Shown one piece after another: positions 27,037-38,549 of a stretch of DNA of 64,000 nucleotides. The notes beneath the pieces are model-generated. The model did not search any database and was not told the DNA's origin. It saw only the letters and a program-made list of their open reading frames with translations. The stretch's first letter is position 1. Every line of letters starts with the position of its first letter. Location of the stretch: assembly GCF_022836935.1 (NCBI RefSeq), contig NZ_CP083239.1:1936001-2000000 (forward strand), in the 5' to 3' direction. The translations under genes and the position numbers were made by a program. This DNA comes from Ancylobacter polymorphus. Its GTDB lineage: Bacteria; Pseudomonadota; Alphaproteobacteria; Rhizobiales; Xanthobacteraceae.

Positions 27037-28524
27037 ATGCGTGACCAGATACGACCCACCGTCGACTGCGCCCGCCGCCTTACCCTTCGGGGGCTGATCG
27101 GCGAGGACGCCGATTACGAGGCTGCCTCTCCGGAGCTCGCTGTGGCCGAGCCGGCTCTCGACAGCCGTTCGGTTCGGGCGGGAGATGTTTTCTTCGCGCT
27201 TGCCGGTGTGAAGAGCGACGGACTTTCCTTCGTGCGCGAGGCCATCGACCGCGGGGCGGTTGCCGTTGTCGCGGAGGGGGCAAGGCCGACATGGCTCGAT
27301 CCCGCCATTTCTTATGTGCGCGTCGGCAATGCCCGGCACTCCATGGGTCTGGCGGCTGCCCGCGCCTTTCCCCGCCAGCCTGAGACCATCGCCGCCGTCA
27401 CCGGCACCTCGGGAAAGACGTCGGTGGCCTCCTTCACTCGGCAGATCTGGCAGGGGCTCGGCTTCTCCGCTGCCAGCCTCGGCACGCTCGGCGTGGTGGC
27501 GCCTTCAGGCGCCGTCAAGGGCGCGCTCACCACGCCCGACCCCATCACGCTGCATCGCACGCTGCACCACCTCGCCGAAGAGGGCGTCACCCATCTGTGC
27601 CTGGAAGCGTCCTCCCACGGGCTCGACCAGCACCGGCTCGACGGGGTGCGGCTCAAGGCCGGCGGCTTCACCAACCTCTCGCGCGACCATCTCGACTATC
27701 ACCCGGACATGCAGGCCTATCTCGACGCCAAGATGCGGCTGTTCCGAGATCTCGTGCCCCGCGGCGGTGGGGCGGCGGTGTGGGTGGACAGCACCGAGGG
27801 CAGCCACGTCGCGCAGGTCGCTGCCGAGCATGAGCTGAACGTGCTCGGCATCGGTGCGACGGGAGCCGGCATCGCGCTGTTGAACCGCGTCGATGAGGGA
27901 CTGGGACAACGGCTTGAGATCGAAATCGATGGTGCGCGCCACACGGTGAAGCTGCCGCTCGTCGGCGCGTTCCAGGCCTGCAATGCGCTCGTCGCCGCCG
28001 GCCTTGCCTTGCTCACCGGTGCGGCTGCCCGCGAGGTGCTGCCGCTGCTTGAAACCCTGGAGGGCGTGCCGGGTCGGCTCGAACTCGTCGGCACAAAGGA
28101 GGGTGCGGGCGTGTTCGTCGACTACGCGCACAAGCCCGACGCGCTGGCCAACGCGCTCGACGCGCTGCGGCCCTATGCGAGCGGGCGGTTGATCGTCGTC
28201 TTCGGCTGCGGCGGTGATCGTGACCGGGGCAAGCGTCCGATTATGGGGGCGATTGCCGCCGCCAAGGCCGATGTCGTGATCGTCACCGACGACAATCCGC
28301 GCAGCGAAGATCCCGCCACGATCCGGGCGGCGATTCTCGCCAGTGCGCCGGGTGCGCGCGAGATCGGGGACCGTGCGGAGGCCATCAAAGCCGCTCTGGA
28401 CGAGGCGGCAGCGGGAGATGTGGTGCTGATTGCCGGCAAGGGTCACGAAACCGGCCAGACTATCGGCGACCGGACGTTGCCATTCTCCGACCGCGACGTT
28501 GCGGTCGGGCTTCTCGGGAGATGA
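27037..28524 (+). CDS. murE: UDP-MurNAc-tripeptide synthetase MurE (meso-diaminopimelate-adding)
   Basis: 495 residues. ATP motif VTGTSGKTSVASF (about 121), central ligase domain with HLCLEASSHGLDQHRLDGV, and C-terminal DDNPRSEDP (about 418), the DNPR signature for meso-diaminopimelate specificity. It adds meso-DAP to UDP-MurNAc-L-Ala-D-Glu in the cytoplasm. Two starts are possible: the ATG at 27037 (AGGA upstream) or an in-frame GTG at 27016; the ATG is preferred. It is followed after 4 bases by murF. Confidence 0.95.
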   Translation: MRDQIRPTVDCARRLTLRGLIGEDADYEAASPELAVAEPALDSRSVRAGDVFFALAGVKSDGLSFVREAIDRGAVAVVAEGARPTWLDPAISYVRVGNARHSMGLAAARAFPRQPETIAAVTGTSGKTSVASFTRQIWQGLGFSAASLGTLGVVAPSGAVKGALTTPDPITLHRTLHHLAEEGVTHLCLEASSHGLDQHRLDGVRLKAGGFTNLSRDHLDYHPDMQAYLDAKMRLFRDLVPRGGGAAVWVDSTEGSHVAQVAAEHELNVLGIGATGAGIALLNRVDEGLGQRLEIEIDGARHTVKLPLVGAFQACNALVAAGLALLTGAAAREVLPLLETLEGVPGRLELVGTKEGAGVFVDYAHKPDALANALDALRPYASGRLIVVFGCGGDRDRGKRPIMGAIAAAKADVVIVTDDNPRSEDPATIRAAILASAPGAREIGDRAEAIKAALDEAAAGDVVLIAGKGHETGQTIGDRTLPFSDRDVAVGLLGR

Positions 28525-28528
28525 GCGC

Positions 28529-29983
<1,455 letters not shown>

Positions 29984-30078
29984 GCCGCGCCGTTCCTTTC
30001 TTCCCGATTCCGGGCCTGAACACTTGCCTGTCGCGGCGCGCCGGCTTGCCGCTCCGCCCACCCCAAGGTTGATCTTCC

Positions 30079-31164
30079 ATGCTGCAATGGCTCGCCGAAC
30101 TCCAGGGAAGCGTCCCGGCGGTTAACGTCTTCCGCTACATCACTTTCCGCACCGGCGGGGCGATCATCACCGCGCTGCTGTTCGTCTTCATGTTCGGCCC
30201 GGCGATCATCGCCCTGCTGCGGCTGAAGCAGGGCAAAGGCCAGCCCATCCGCACCGACGGGCCGCAGTCGCATCTGCTGACCAAAAAGGGCACGCCCACC
30301 ATGGGCGGGTTGATGATCTTCTCCGGGCTCATGGTGGCGACGCTGCTCTGGGGCAACCTGTCCAACCCCTATGTCTGGGTGGTACTGTTCGTCACCATAG
30401 GCTTCGGCCTGATCGGCTTTTATGACGACTATCTTAAGGTCACCAAGCAGACCCATAATGGCCTGTCCGGCAAGTCGCGGCTCGCCATCGAGGCGCTGAT
30501 CGCCGGCACGGCGGCGGTGGTCATCATGCATGTCGGTCGCGAGCCGCTGTCCTCCTCGCTGGCCTTCCCGTTCTTCAAGGACCTACTGCTTGATCTTGGC
30601 TGGTTCTTCGTCGTCCTCGGCGCCTTCGTCATCGTCGGCGCCGGCAATGCGGTGAACCTGACCGACGGCCTCGACGGCCTCGCCATCGTGCCCGTCATGG
30701 TGGCGGCGGGCAGCTTCGGGATGATCTCCTACCTCTCTGGCAACGTGCTGTTCGCGGATTATCTGCAGATCCACTATGTCGCCGGCGTGGGCGAACTGGC
30801 GGTGATCTGCGGTGCCATCATCGGCGCCGGCATCGGCTTTCTCTGGTTCAACGCGCCGCCGGCGCAGATCTTCATGGGCGACACCGGGTCGCTGGCGCTC
30901 GGCGGGCTGCTCGGCACCATCGCGGTCGCCACCAAGCACGAGATCGTGCTGGCGGTGATCGGTGGCCTCTTCGTGCTGGAGGCGGTCTCGGTGATCGTTC
31001 AGGTCGCCTCCTTCAAGCTCACCGGCAAGCGCGTGTTCAAAATGGCGCCGATCCACCACCATTTCGAGCAGAAGGGATGGACCGAGCCGCAGATCGTCAT
31101 CCGCTTCTGGATCATCGCGGTGGTGCTGGCACTGATCGGCCTGTCGACGCTGAAGCTGCGGTGA
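30079..31164 (+). CDS. mraY: Phospho-MurNAc-pentapeptide transferase MraY
   Basis: A 361-residue polytopic membrane enzyme with about ten helices. It transfers phospho-MurNAc-pentapeptide to undecaprenyl phosphate, making lipid I. Family motifs are complete: [39 protein letters not shown] (about 190-200, catalytic Asp), [12 protein letters not shown] (about 263) and PIHHHFE (about 322-328). It lies 95 bases after murF with its own upstream gap, and is followed by a repeat element and a minus-strand gene that break the cluster. Confidence 0.97.
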   Translation: MLQWLAELQGSVPAVNVFRYITFRTGGAIITALLFVFMFGPAIIALLRLKQGKGQPIRTDGPQSHLLTKKGTPTMGGLMIFSGLMVATLLWGNLSNPYVWVVLFVTIGFGLIGFYDDYLKVTKQTHNGLSGKSRLAIEALIAGTAAVVIMHVGREPLSSSLAFPFFKDLLLDLGWFFVVLGAFVIVGAGNAVNLTDGLDGLAIVPVMVAAGSFGMISYLSGNVLFADYLQIHYVAGVGELAVICGAIIGAGIGFLWFNAPPAQIFMGDTGSLALGGLLGTIAVATKHEIVLAVIGGLFVLEAVSVIVQVASFKLTGKRVFKMAPIHHHFEQKGWTEPQIVIRFWIIAVVLALIGLSTLKLR

Positions 31165-31177
31165 GTTTTGTTTTTCG

Positions 31178-31265
31178 TCGTCCCGGCCGAGCGAAGCGAG
31201 AGCCGGGATCGCCATCCGTTCAAGGTACGCGATCCCGGATCAGCCTGCGGCCGTCCGGGATGACG
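31178..31265. repeat. REP-like intergenic element between mraY and the metallo-hydrolase gene
   Basis: The outer ends are inverted (GTCGTCCCGG at 31178 against CCGGGATGAC ending at 31264), and each arm forms its own hairpin: CCCGGC...GCCGGG around 31182-31207 and ATCCCGGA...TCCGGGAT around 31232-31262. It shares its GCCGTCCGGGATGACG end with the element at 16258-16298. It may also act as a terminator for mraY. Confidence 0.75.
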
Positions 31266-31278
31266 GGGCTTCAGAGCC

Positions 31279-32178
31279 TCATCCCGGCAGCGCCAGCACC
31301 TTCTTCACATTGCTGGCGTGAACCGCCTCATAGGGGGCGAAATAGGCCAGCGTCCCGGTGGCGAGATCGCCGGCGATGAAGGTGGAAAGGTCCTGGTCGG
31401 CCAACGCCATGTCGATGCGCGTGTGTAAGAGCTTGCTCACATAGCGCAGCGTGGCATCGATCAGTTCGGGACCGTAGCCGCCGGCGGCAATCACATCCGG
31501 CGCGCCGTGATTGGGCAGGATGCGGCCATAGCCCCACTGCCGGATGCGCTTCAACTCCTCGATGTGCACCGGCAGCCGCTCGGCCTCGGCGACATAGGTG
31601 ATTGGCTCTTCCAGCGTGTCGCCGGCCAACATCACCCCGAGCTGCGGCAGCAGCAAGATCAGCCCGTCATGGCTGTGGATTTCCGCCGGTTCCAGCTTCA
31701 CGGTGAGGCGGCCGACGGAAATCTCGGTCGGGCCGGTGATGATCTTGTTCGGCATGACCAGCGGGAAAATCGGCGGGTCGCCGTTCTCCAGCGCCACGCG
31801 GTTGGCGGCGAGCGCCCGTTCCGTGCGGTCGAGGGCGATAATCTCGTCTGTGGCGAAGACGGCGTTGCCGGCGACATGGTCGTCGTGCCAGTGGCTCAGC
31901 ACGACGCGGAAGGAGGTGACGCCCGCATCTTCCAGCGTCCGGCGCATCATCTGCGCGTGGGGGAGCGAGATGTGGGTGTCATAGAGCAGCGCCTCATTGC
32001 CATCCACCACCGCATAGACGCAGACGCCGAGGGCATAGGCGCCGTCGTCGAGCCAGTTCGGCGCCGCCGAATGCGCCCGCGCGCCGTCGATCCGGCCGTC
32101 ATAGAAGGCGTAGATGTTGGGATGCGGCCGCAGCACGCGCATCGTCGAACCGAGGGGAAGCAGAGCGGGGGCGGGCAT
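31279..32178 (-). CDS. MBL-fold (metallo-beta-lactamase superfamily) hydrolase, inserted in dcw cluster
   Basis: 299 residues with the metal motif LSHWHDDHVAG (HxHxDH), the further His in EIHSHDGLILLLP, Asp in MLAGDTLEEP and the last His in ILPNHGAPD, so the two-metal site appears intact. The fold covers thiolesterases, glyoxalase II-like enzymes, lactonases and sulfatases; the substrate cannot be read. No signal peptide. It is on the minus strand between mraY and murD, where a compact cluster would normally run on, and next to a repeat element, consistent with a later insertion. Confidence 0.88.
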   Translation of the reverse strand: MPAPALLPLGSTMRVLRPHPNIYAFYDGRIDGARAHSAAPNWLDDGAYALGVCVYAVVDGNEALLYDTHISLPHAQMMRRTLEDAGVTSFRVVLSHWHDDHVAGNAVFATDEIIALDRTERALAANRVALENGDPPIFPLVMPNKIITGPTEISVGRLTVKLEPAEIHSHDGLILLLPQLGVMLAGDTLEEPITYVAEAERLPVHIEELKRIRQWGYGRILPNHGAPDVIAAGGYGPELIDATLRYVSKLLHTRIDMALADQDLSTFIAGDLATGTLAYFAPYEAVHASNVKKVLALPG

Positions 32179-32309
32179 GGCAGGCTCTCAGGCTGGGGGG
32201 GGTCGCCGGTGTCGTCGGCAGGCCGATCATTTCATCGCCCCTTGAAATGCGCTAGCGAGGGGAGCCCGCGCGGTTCTTTTTGCGGGTGCCGCTCCCGAGG
32301 TTGCTCCCG

Positions 32310-33695
32310 ATGATACCCGTATCTTCCTTCAAGGACCACGTTGTCGCCCTGTTCGGGCTCGGCGGGTCGGGCCTCGCCACCGCCCGCGCGCTGCTCGCCG
32401 GGGGCGCGAAGGTCACAGCCTGGGATGATTCGCCCGCCTCGGTGGAGAAAGCCGCGGCCGAGGCCATCCCGACCGGGGACCTGTCCGCGGCCGACTGGTC
32501 GGGTTTCGCCGGGCTGGTTCTGGCGCCGGGCGTGCCGCTCACCCATCCCGAGCCGCACTGGACGGTGAAGAAGGCGCGGGCCGCTGGCGTGGAGGTCATC
32601 GGCGATATCGAGCTGTTCTGCCGCGAGCGGCGCGCGGCGGGGCGCCCCGCTTTCGCGGCGATCACCGGCACCAATGGCAAATCGACCACCACGGCGCTGC
32701 TCGCCCATCTGCTCAAGGTCGGCGGGCGCGACGTGCAGATCGGCGGCAATTTCGGGCCCGCCATTCTGGGGCTGGAGCCGCCGAAGGGGCGCCGCGCCTA
32801 TGTGATCGAATGCTCCTCCTACCAGATCGACCTCACGCCGAGCCTCGATCCGGCCGTGGGAATCCTGCTCAATCTCTCTCCCGATCATCTCGACCGGCAT
32901 GGGACGATGGAGCATTACGCCGCGGTGAAGGAGCGGCTTATCGCCGGTGTCGAAGCGGGTGGTACGGCGGTGATCGGCGTCGATGACGACTGGTCGCGCG
33001 CCATCGCCGATCGCGCGGAAGCGGCGGGCAAGAATGTCGTGCGAGTCTCCGTCCGGGAGGCGCTGCAGGACGGGGTCTCCCTCAAGGGCACCGATCTCGT
33101 CGTCAGGGAGAAGGGCACCCGCGTGTTTACCCTTCCGCTCGCCGGCATCGGCTCGCTGCGCGGCGCGCATAATGCGCAGAACGCCGCCGCCGCCTTTGCT
33201 GCGGCCCGCGCCCTCGGCCTCGCGCCGGAGGTGATCGCCACCGGCATGAAGAGCTTTCCCGGCCTCGCTCACCGCATGGAGCAGGTCCGCACCATAGGCC
33301 ATACGCTGTTCGTCAACGACTCCAAGGCAACCAATGCCGATGCGGCCGAGCGGGCGCTGACCTCGTTCGAGGACATCTTCTGGATCGCCGGCGGCAAGCC
33401 GAAGGAGGGCGGCATCGAGCCGCTGCGGTCCTTCTTTCCGCGGGTGAAAAAGGCCTATCTGATCGGCGTCGCGGCCGAAGCCTTCGCCGCGACGCTGGGC
33501 GAGACGGTGCCGTTCGAGATGTGCGGGACGCTGGATGTGGCGGTCGCCCGCGCGGCGGCGGACGCGGCGGCGTCGGGTCTGGCGCATCCGGTGGTTCTGC
33601 TGTCCCCCGCCTGCGCCAGCTTCGACCAGTACCGCAACTTCGAGGTGCGGGGCGACGCGTTCCGCGACCTCGTCAACGCGCTTCCGACGGCCTGA
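32310..33695 (+). CDS. murD: UDP-MurNAc-L-Ala D-glutamate ligase MurD
   Basis: 461 residues. N-terminal Rossmann-like [36 protein letters not shown] motif [14 protein letters not shown] (about 118), [21 protein letters not shown], and the C-terminal [17 protein letters not shown] and [12 protein letters not shown]. It adds D-Glu to UDP-MurNAc-L-Ala. The ATG at 32310 has GAGG 9 bases upstream; a TTG at 32280 is possible but less likely. Being downstream of the inserted minus-strand gene, it must have its own promoter or rely on read-through. Confidence 0.95.
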   Translation: MIPVSSFKDHVVALFGLGGSGLATARALLAGGAKVTAWDDSPASVEKAAAEAIPTGDLSAADWSGFAGLVLAPGVPLTHPEPHWTVKKARAAGVEVIGDIELFCRERRAAGRPAFAAITGTNGKSTTTALLAHLLKVGGRDVQIGGNFGPAILGLEPPKGRRAYVIECSSYQIDLTPSLDPAVGILLNLSPDHLDRHGTMEHYAAVKERLIAGVEAGGTAVIGVDDDWSRAIADRAEAAGKNVVRVSVREALQDGVSLKGTDLVVREKGTRVFTLPLAGIGSLRGAHNAQNAAAAFAAARALGLAPEVIATGMKSFPGLAHRMEQVRTIGHTLFVNDSKATNADAAERALTSFEDIFWIAGGKPKEGGIEPLRSFFPRVKKAYLIGVAAEAFAATLGETVPFEMCGTLDVAVARAAADAAASGLAHPVVLLSPACASFDQYRNFEVRGDAFRDLVNALPTA

Positions 33696-33770
33696 GGCAC
33701 TGCTGGCATTAAGTCGGCGTCAACCTTAACCGTCCCATACTCCGGCAAAGCGTTTCCCGGAGTGGCGTAT

Positions 33771-34943
33771 ATGATATCGCGTGCCGAAAGGACGGTCGTC
33801 GGCGAGTGGTGGTGGACCATAGACCGGCTGCTGCTCGGCGCTCTCGCCGCCTTGATGATCATCGGCATCGTGCTGGCGCTGGCGGCGAGCCCGCCGGTGG
33901 CGGCGCGCATCGGCATTCCCGACCCGTTCCATTTTGTGAACCGGCAGGTGATGTTCCTGGTGCCGGCGCTGATCATTCTGCTGGCCACCTCGTTCCTTTC
34001 GCCGCGTAACATCAGGCGCATCGCGCTGGTGCTGTTCTTCCTGTTCCTCGGTCTCGTCTGCGCCACGCTGGTGATCGGGCCGGAAGTGAAGGGTGCGCGG
34101 CGCTGGCTCAACATCGCCAGCGTCACGGTACAGCCGTCCGAATTCCTCAAGCCGAGCTTCGTCATCATCGCCGCCTGGCTCTTCTCGGAAAGCGTGCGAC
34201 GGCCGGAAATGCCGGGCCAGTTCCTCGCCATCGGCCTGCTGGGCATGGTGGTGACACCGCTGGTGATGCAGCCGGACTTCGGCCAGACCATGCTGGTCTC
34301 GCTGGTGTGGGGCAGCCTGTTCTTCCTCGCGGGGCTGCGCATCATCTGGGTGGTGGGGCTGGGCGGCATTGGCGCCGCCGGCCTGTTCCTCGCGTACAAG
34401 ACGGTGCCGCACGTCACCCAGCGCATCGACCGTTTCATGAATCCGGATTCCGGCGACACCTATCAGATCGACCTGTCGATCAACTCCTTCCTCAATGGCG
34501 GCTGGCTGGGGCAGGGGCCGGGCGAGGGCAGCTTCAAGAAGGTACTGCCCGACGGGCACACCGACTTCATCTTCGCCGTCGCCGGTGAGGAGTTCGGTGC
34601 GGTTCTGTGCCTGATGATCGCCAGCCTGTTCGCCTTCATCGTGCTGCGCGCGCTGTCGCGGGCGCTGAATGACGAGGACCCGTTCGTGCGTTTCGCCACG
34701 GCGGGCCTCGCCATGCTGTTCGGGCTGCAGTCCTGCATCAACATGATGGTCAATCTGCACATGATGCCCGCCAAGGGCATGACGCTGCCTTTCGTGTCCT
34801 ATGGCGGCTCGTCGCTGCTGTCGCTCGCCTATGGCATGGGCATGCTGCTCGCCCTGACGCGCCGGCGCCCGCGCACCGCGACCCTGGCCGAGCTGGAGCG
34901 GCTCGGCACGCGTCTCGGCGCGCCGATGCCGCGTCCGGCGTGA
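33771..34943 (+). CDS. ftsW: Septal peptidoglycan polymerase FtsW (SEDS family)
   Basis: 390 residues, about ten membrane helices. SEDS motifs present: VKGARRWLNIASVTVQPSEF, MLVSLVWGSLFFLAGL, INSFLNGGWLGQGPGEGSFK, PDGHTDFIFAVAGEEFG and MTLPFVSYGGSSLL. It polymerises glycan strands from lipid II with FtsI. The ATG at 33771 is preferred because GGAG lies 6 bases upstream; a GTG at 33762 is too close to that site. It starts 75 bases after murD; the gap holds two TTAA boxes (33709-33712, 33726-33729). Confidence 0.95.
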   Translation: MISRAERTVVGEWWWTIDRLLLGALAALMIIGIVLALAASPPVAARIGIPDPFHFVNRQVMFLVPALIILLATSFLSPRNIRRIALVLFFLFLGLVCATLVIGPEVKGARRWLNIASVTVQPSEFLKPSFVIIAAWLFSESVRRPEMPGQFLAIGLLGMVVTPLVMQPDFGQTMLVSLVWGSLFFLAGLRIIWVVGLGGIGAAGLFLAYKTVPHVTQRIDRFMNPDSGDTYQIDLSINSFLNGGWLGQGPGEGSFKKVLPDGHTDFIFAVAGEEFGAVLCLMIASLFAFIVLRALSRALNDEDPFVRFATAGLAMLFGLQSCINMMVNLHMMPAKGMTLPFVSYGGSSLLSLAYGMGMLLALTRRRPRTATLAELERLGTRLGAPMPRPA

Positions 34944-34951
34944 GGGTCACC

Positions 34952-36064
34952 ATGTCCTCCGCTGCGCGTCCGCTAGTCATTCTTGCCGCCGGCGGCACCG
35001 GCGGCCATCTGTTCCCCGCCGAGGCGCTGGCCGGCGTGCTGGCCGCGCGCGGCATCGACGTCGATCTCGTCACCGATTCGCGCGCCGCCCGCTATGCCGG
35101 CCACTTTCCCGCGCGGCGCCTGCACGTGCTGCCGGCGGAGACGGTGCGCGGGCGCTCGCCCGTCGCGCTGGCGCGCACCGCGCTCACGCTTGGGCTCGGC
35201 TTCGCGAAGGGTTTTCGGCTGATGCGGGCGATGCGGCCGGCCATCGTCGTCGGATTCGGCGGCTATCCCACCCTGCCGCCCATACTCGCCGCCCATTATG
35301 CCGGCTTCCCAACCCTGATCCATGAGGCCAATGCGGTGATGGGGCGGGCCAACACGCTTCTCGCATCCCGCGTCACCGCCATCGCCTCCGGCTATCCCGC
35401 CATCTGCGCCGGCAAGCCTGCCCTCGCGGCCAAGGCTCACCACACCGGCAACCCCGTCCGTCCGGCGGTGATCGCCGCCGCCGAGGTGCCCTTCGCTCCC
35501 CCGGCGCCGGACGGACCGATCCAGCTTCTGGTCACCGGCGGCAGCCAGGGCGCGCGGGTGATGAGCGAGGTGGTGCCGGCGGGCGTGGAAGCGCTCGATC
35601 CGGCGCTGCGCGCCCGGCTTCGTCTCGTGCAGCAGGCCCGGCCAGAGGACCTTGACGCTGTGCGCGCCACCTATTCCCGGCTCGGCGTGAGCGCGGAGGT
35701 GGCGCCCTTCTTCCCCGATCTGCCGGCGCGCATTGCCGGCGCGCATCTCGTCATTTCGCGCTCCGGCGCGATGACGGTGGCCGAGCTGGGCGTGATTGGC
35801 CGGCCCTCCATCCTCGTGCCATTGCCGGGCGCGCTCGACCAGGACCAACTGGCCAATGCGACAGCGCTTGCCAATGGCGGCGGCGCGGTGGTGATGCCGC
35901 AGAGCCATTTCACGCCGGAGAGCTTCGCCGCCGCTATCGCCCGTCTCGCCGGAGAACCGGGGCGGCTGGAGGCGATGGCCAGCGCCGCCCGTGCCATGGG
36001 CCGGGCCGACGCCGCCGAGCGCCTCGCCACGCTCGTGATCGCGGTCGGCAAGATCCATGTCTAG
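34952..36064 (+). CDS. murG: UDP-GlcNAc:lipid I N-acetylglucosaminyltransferase MurG
   Basis: 370 residues, GT-B fold. N-terminal LAAGGTGGHLFPAEALA, VVGFGGYPTLPP, LIHEANAVMGRANTLL, HTGNPVRP, the C-lobe LLVTGGSQGARVMSEVVP, and the nucleotide-sugar region ISRSGAMTVAELGVIGRPSILVPLP followed by DQDQLANATAL. It converts lipid I to lipid II on the cytoplasmic face. ATG at 34952 with GAGG 6 bases upstream is chosen; a GTG at 34940 overlapping the ftsW stop is the alternative. Confidence 0.96.
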   Translation: MSSAARPLVILAAGGTGGHLFPAEALAGVLAARGIDVDLVTDSRAARYAGHFPARRLHVLPAETVRGRSPVALARTALTLGLGFAKGFRLMRAMRPAIVVGFGGYPTLPPILAAHYAGFPTLIHEANAVMGRANTLLASRVTAIASGYPAICAGKPALAAKAHHTGNPVRPAVIAAAEVPFAPPAPDGPIQLLVTGGSQGARVMSEVVPAGVEALDPALRARLRLVQQARPEDLDAVRATYSRLGVSAEVAPFFPDLPARIAGAHLVISRSGAMTVAELGVIGRPSILVPLPGALDQDQLANATALANGGGAVVMPQSHFTPESFAAAIARLAGEPGRLEAMASAARAMGRADAAERLATLVIAVGKIHV

Positions 36065-36187
36065 GATCGCGCCCGCCCGCTTTCCCTTCGACCCAACCAA
36101 AGGCCCGGTGACGGGCGCGGCGCGCTCGTCTATTCCTGCGCGCCGGCAAAAGACGCCTGCCCCGCGTGCGGGCGGAAGGAACACCCC

Positions 36188-37597
36188 ATGAAGCTCCCGC
36201 TCTCTCTTGGCCCTATCCATTTCGTCGGCATTGGCGGCATCGGCATGAGCGGCATTGCCGAGGTGCTGCACAATCTCGGCTACACCGTGCAGGGCTCGGA
36301 TGTCGCCGAGAGCGCCAATGTGAAGCGCCTCGCCGAAAAGGGCATCAAGGTGCTGATCGGCCACGCGGCCGGCAACATCGACGGCGCCGAGGTGCTGGTG
36401 GTCTCCACCGCCATCCGCCGCGACAATCCTGAGCTGGTCGCCGCCCGCGCCAAGCGCCTGCCGGTGGTGCGTCGGGCGGAGATGTTGGCCGAGCTGATGC
36501 GGCTGAAGAGCTGCGTCGCCATCGCCGGCACCCATGGCAAGACCACGACGACCTCGCTCGTCGCCACCCTGCTCGATGCTGGCGGCTTCGACCCCACCGT
36601 CATCAACGGCGGCATCATCAATGCCTATGGCACCAATGCCCGCCTCGGGGATGGCGAATGGATGGTGGTTGAGGCCGATGAGAGCGACGGTACTTTCCTC
36701 AAGCTGCCGGTCGAGGTCGCCATCGTCACCAATATCGACCCGGAGCATCTCGACCACTTCAAGACCTTCGAGGCGGTGCAGGCCGCGTTCCGCAGCTTCA
36801 TCGACAACCTGCCCTTCTACGGCTTCGCGGTCATGTGCACGGATCATCCCGTGGTGCAGGACCTTGTCGGCCATGTCGAGGATCGCCGCGTCATAACCTA
36901 TGGCGAGAACCCCCAGGCGGATGTCCGCCTGGTCGAACTCGACCTGCGCGGAGGCATGTGCCGGTTTGGCGTGCTGTTCCGTGATCGCACCGGCGCCGTG
37001 GTGCATGAACTGCGCGATCTCGTGCTGCCCATGCCCGGCAAGCACAACGCGCTGAACGCGACTGCTGCGATCGCCGTTGCGCATGAACTTGGCGCCAGTG
37101 ACGAGCAGATTCGCAGCGCTCTGGCGGGTTTCGGTGGCGTGAAGCGGCGCTTCACCCGCACCGGTGAGGTGGGCGGTGTCACCATCTTCGACGATTACGG
37201 CCACCACCCCGTGGAAATCGCCGCCGTGCTGCGCGCCGCCCGCGCTTCGACCGAGGGACAGGTGATCGCGGTCGTCCAGCCGCACCGCTACACACGGCTG
37301 CAATCGCTGTTCGACCAGTTCGCCACCTGCTTCAACGACGCCGATCATGTGATCGTCGCCGATGTCTATGCGGCCGGCGAGGCGCCGATTTCCGGCATCG
37401 ACCGCGATCATCTCGTAGAAGCGCTGCGCGCGCGCGGCCATCGCTCGGTGATGGGGCTGAGCGGGCCAGAGGCGCTCGCGGGGCTGGTGAACGGGCTGAT
37501 GAAGCCGGGTGACTACGTGGTGTGTCTCGGCGCCGGCAACATCACCCAATGGGCCTATGCGCTGCCGGAGCAACTGGCGGCCGGGGCCGCGCGATGA
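36188..37597 (+). CDS. murC: UDP-MurNAc L-alanine ligase MurC
   Basis: 469 residues. N-terminal [38 protein letters not shown] motif [18 protein letters not shown] (about 112), [24 protein letters not shown] [12 protein letters not shown], and [14 protein letters not shown] near the C-terminus. It adds L-Ala to UDP-MurNAc, the first of the Mur ligases. GGAAGGA lies upstream of the ATG. It overlaps murB by 4 bases (ATGA). Confidence 0.96.
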   Translation: MKLPLSLGPIHFVGIGGIGMSGIAEVLHNLGYTVQGSDVAESANVKRLAEKGIKVLIGHAAGNIDGAEVLVVSTAIRRDNPELVAARAKRLPVVRRAEMLAELMRLKSCVAIAGTHGKTTTTSLVATLLDAGGFDPTVINGGIINAYGTNARLGDGEWMVVEADESDGTFLKLPVEVAIVTNIDPEHLDHFKTFEAVQAAFRSFIDNLPFYGFAVMCTDHPVVQDLVGHVEDRRVITYGENPQADVRLVELDLRGGMCRFGVLFRDRTGAVVHELRDLVLPMPGKHNALNATAAIAVAHELGASDEQIRSALAGFGGVKRRFTRTGEVGGVTIFDDYGHHPVEIAAVLRAARASTEGQVIAVVQPHRYTRLQSLFDQFATCFNDADHVIVADVYAAGEAPISGIDRDHLVEALRARGHRSVMGLSGPEALAGLVNGLMKPGDYVVCLGAGNITQWAYALPEQLAAGAAR

Positions 37598-38514
37598 GCT
37601 TCTCCGACCTCACGCCAGAGCTTTCCGCCGCGATGCCGGAACTGCGCGGCCGGCTGATCGCCAATCAGAGCTTGGCTGAACTCACCTGGTTCCGCGTCGG
37701 CGGGCCGGCGCAGGTGCTGTTCACGCCAGCCGATGAGGACGATCTCGCCTATTTCCTCAGCCATCTGCCGGCCGAAATCCCGGTGACGGTCATCGGCCTC
37801 GGTTCCAACCTCATCGTGCGTGACGGCGGGGTGCCGGGCGTGGTGGTGCGGCTGGGGCGCGGCTTCAGTGAGATCACGGTTGAAGAGGGCCACCGGCTCC
37901 GCGCCGGCACGGCGGTGCCGGACGTGAAACTCGCCCGCGCAGCGGCGGAAGCGGGGATCGACGGTCTGGCCTTCTACCGGGGCATTCCCGGCGGGCTTGG
38001 CGGGGCGCTGCGGATGAATGCCGGGGCGCATGGCGGGGAGACGAAGGACACGCTCATCGAAGCGCGCGGCGTCGATCGCGCGGGGCGGGTGCACGTGTTC
38101 ACCAATGCCGATTTCGGTTTCAGTTACCGGCATTCGCAGGCACCGGCCGATGTGATCTTCACCGCCGCGCTGTTTCAGGGGCGGCCGGGAGAGACGGCGG
38201 CCATTCTCGCCGAGATGGACCGAATCACCAGCGCACGCGAAGCCTCGCAGCCGATCCGCGAAAAGACCGGTGGCTCGACGTTCAAGAATCCGCCCGGCCA
38301 GAAGGCCTGGCAGTTGATCGACGCCGCCGGTTGCCGGGGGTTGACCCGGGGCGCGGCGCAGATGTCGACCATGCACTGCAATTTCCTGATCAACACCGGC
38401 GGTGCGACGGCCGCCGATATCGAGGGGCTCGGCGAAGAAGTGCGCCGGCGTGTGAAGGACCACTCCGGCGTCGAGCTGGAGTGGGAAATCAAGCGCATCG
38501 GTCTTCCCGTCTGA
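37594..38514 (+). CDS. murB: UDP-N-acetylenolpyruvoylglucosamine reductase MurB
   Basis: 306 residues, FAD enzyme reducing UDP-GlcNAc-enolpyruvate to UDP-MurNAc with NADPH. Motifs: [58 protein letters not shown], and [13 protein letters not shown] with the catalytic Ser, then [11 protein letters not shown]. This is the type II form lacking the tyrosine loop. The ATG at 37594 overlaps the murC stop. Confidence 0.95.
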   Translation: MSFSDLTPELSAAMPELRGRLIANQSLAELTWFRVGGPAQVLFTPADEDDLAYFLSHLPAEIPVTVIGLGSNLIVRDGGVPGVVVRLGRGFSEITVEEGHRLRAGTAVPDVKLARAAAEAGIDGLAFYRGIPGGLGGALRMNAGAHGGETKDTLIEARGVDRAGRVHVFTNADFGFSYRHSQAPADVIFTAALFQGRPGETAAILAEMDRITSAREASQPIREKTGGSTFKNPPGQKAWQLIDAAGCRGLTRGAAQMSTMHCNFLINTGGATAADIEGLGEEVRRRVKDHSGVELEWEIKRIGLPV

Positions 38515-38549
38515 GCGATGCGGCCCGTCGGGCCGTCGAGGAGAGTATC

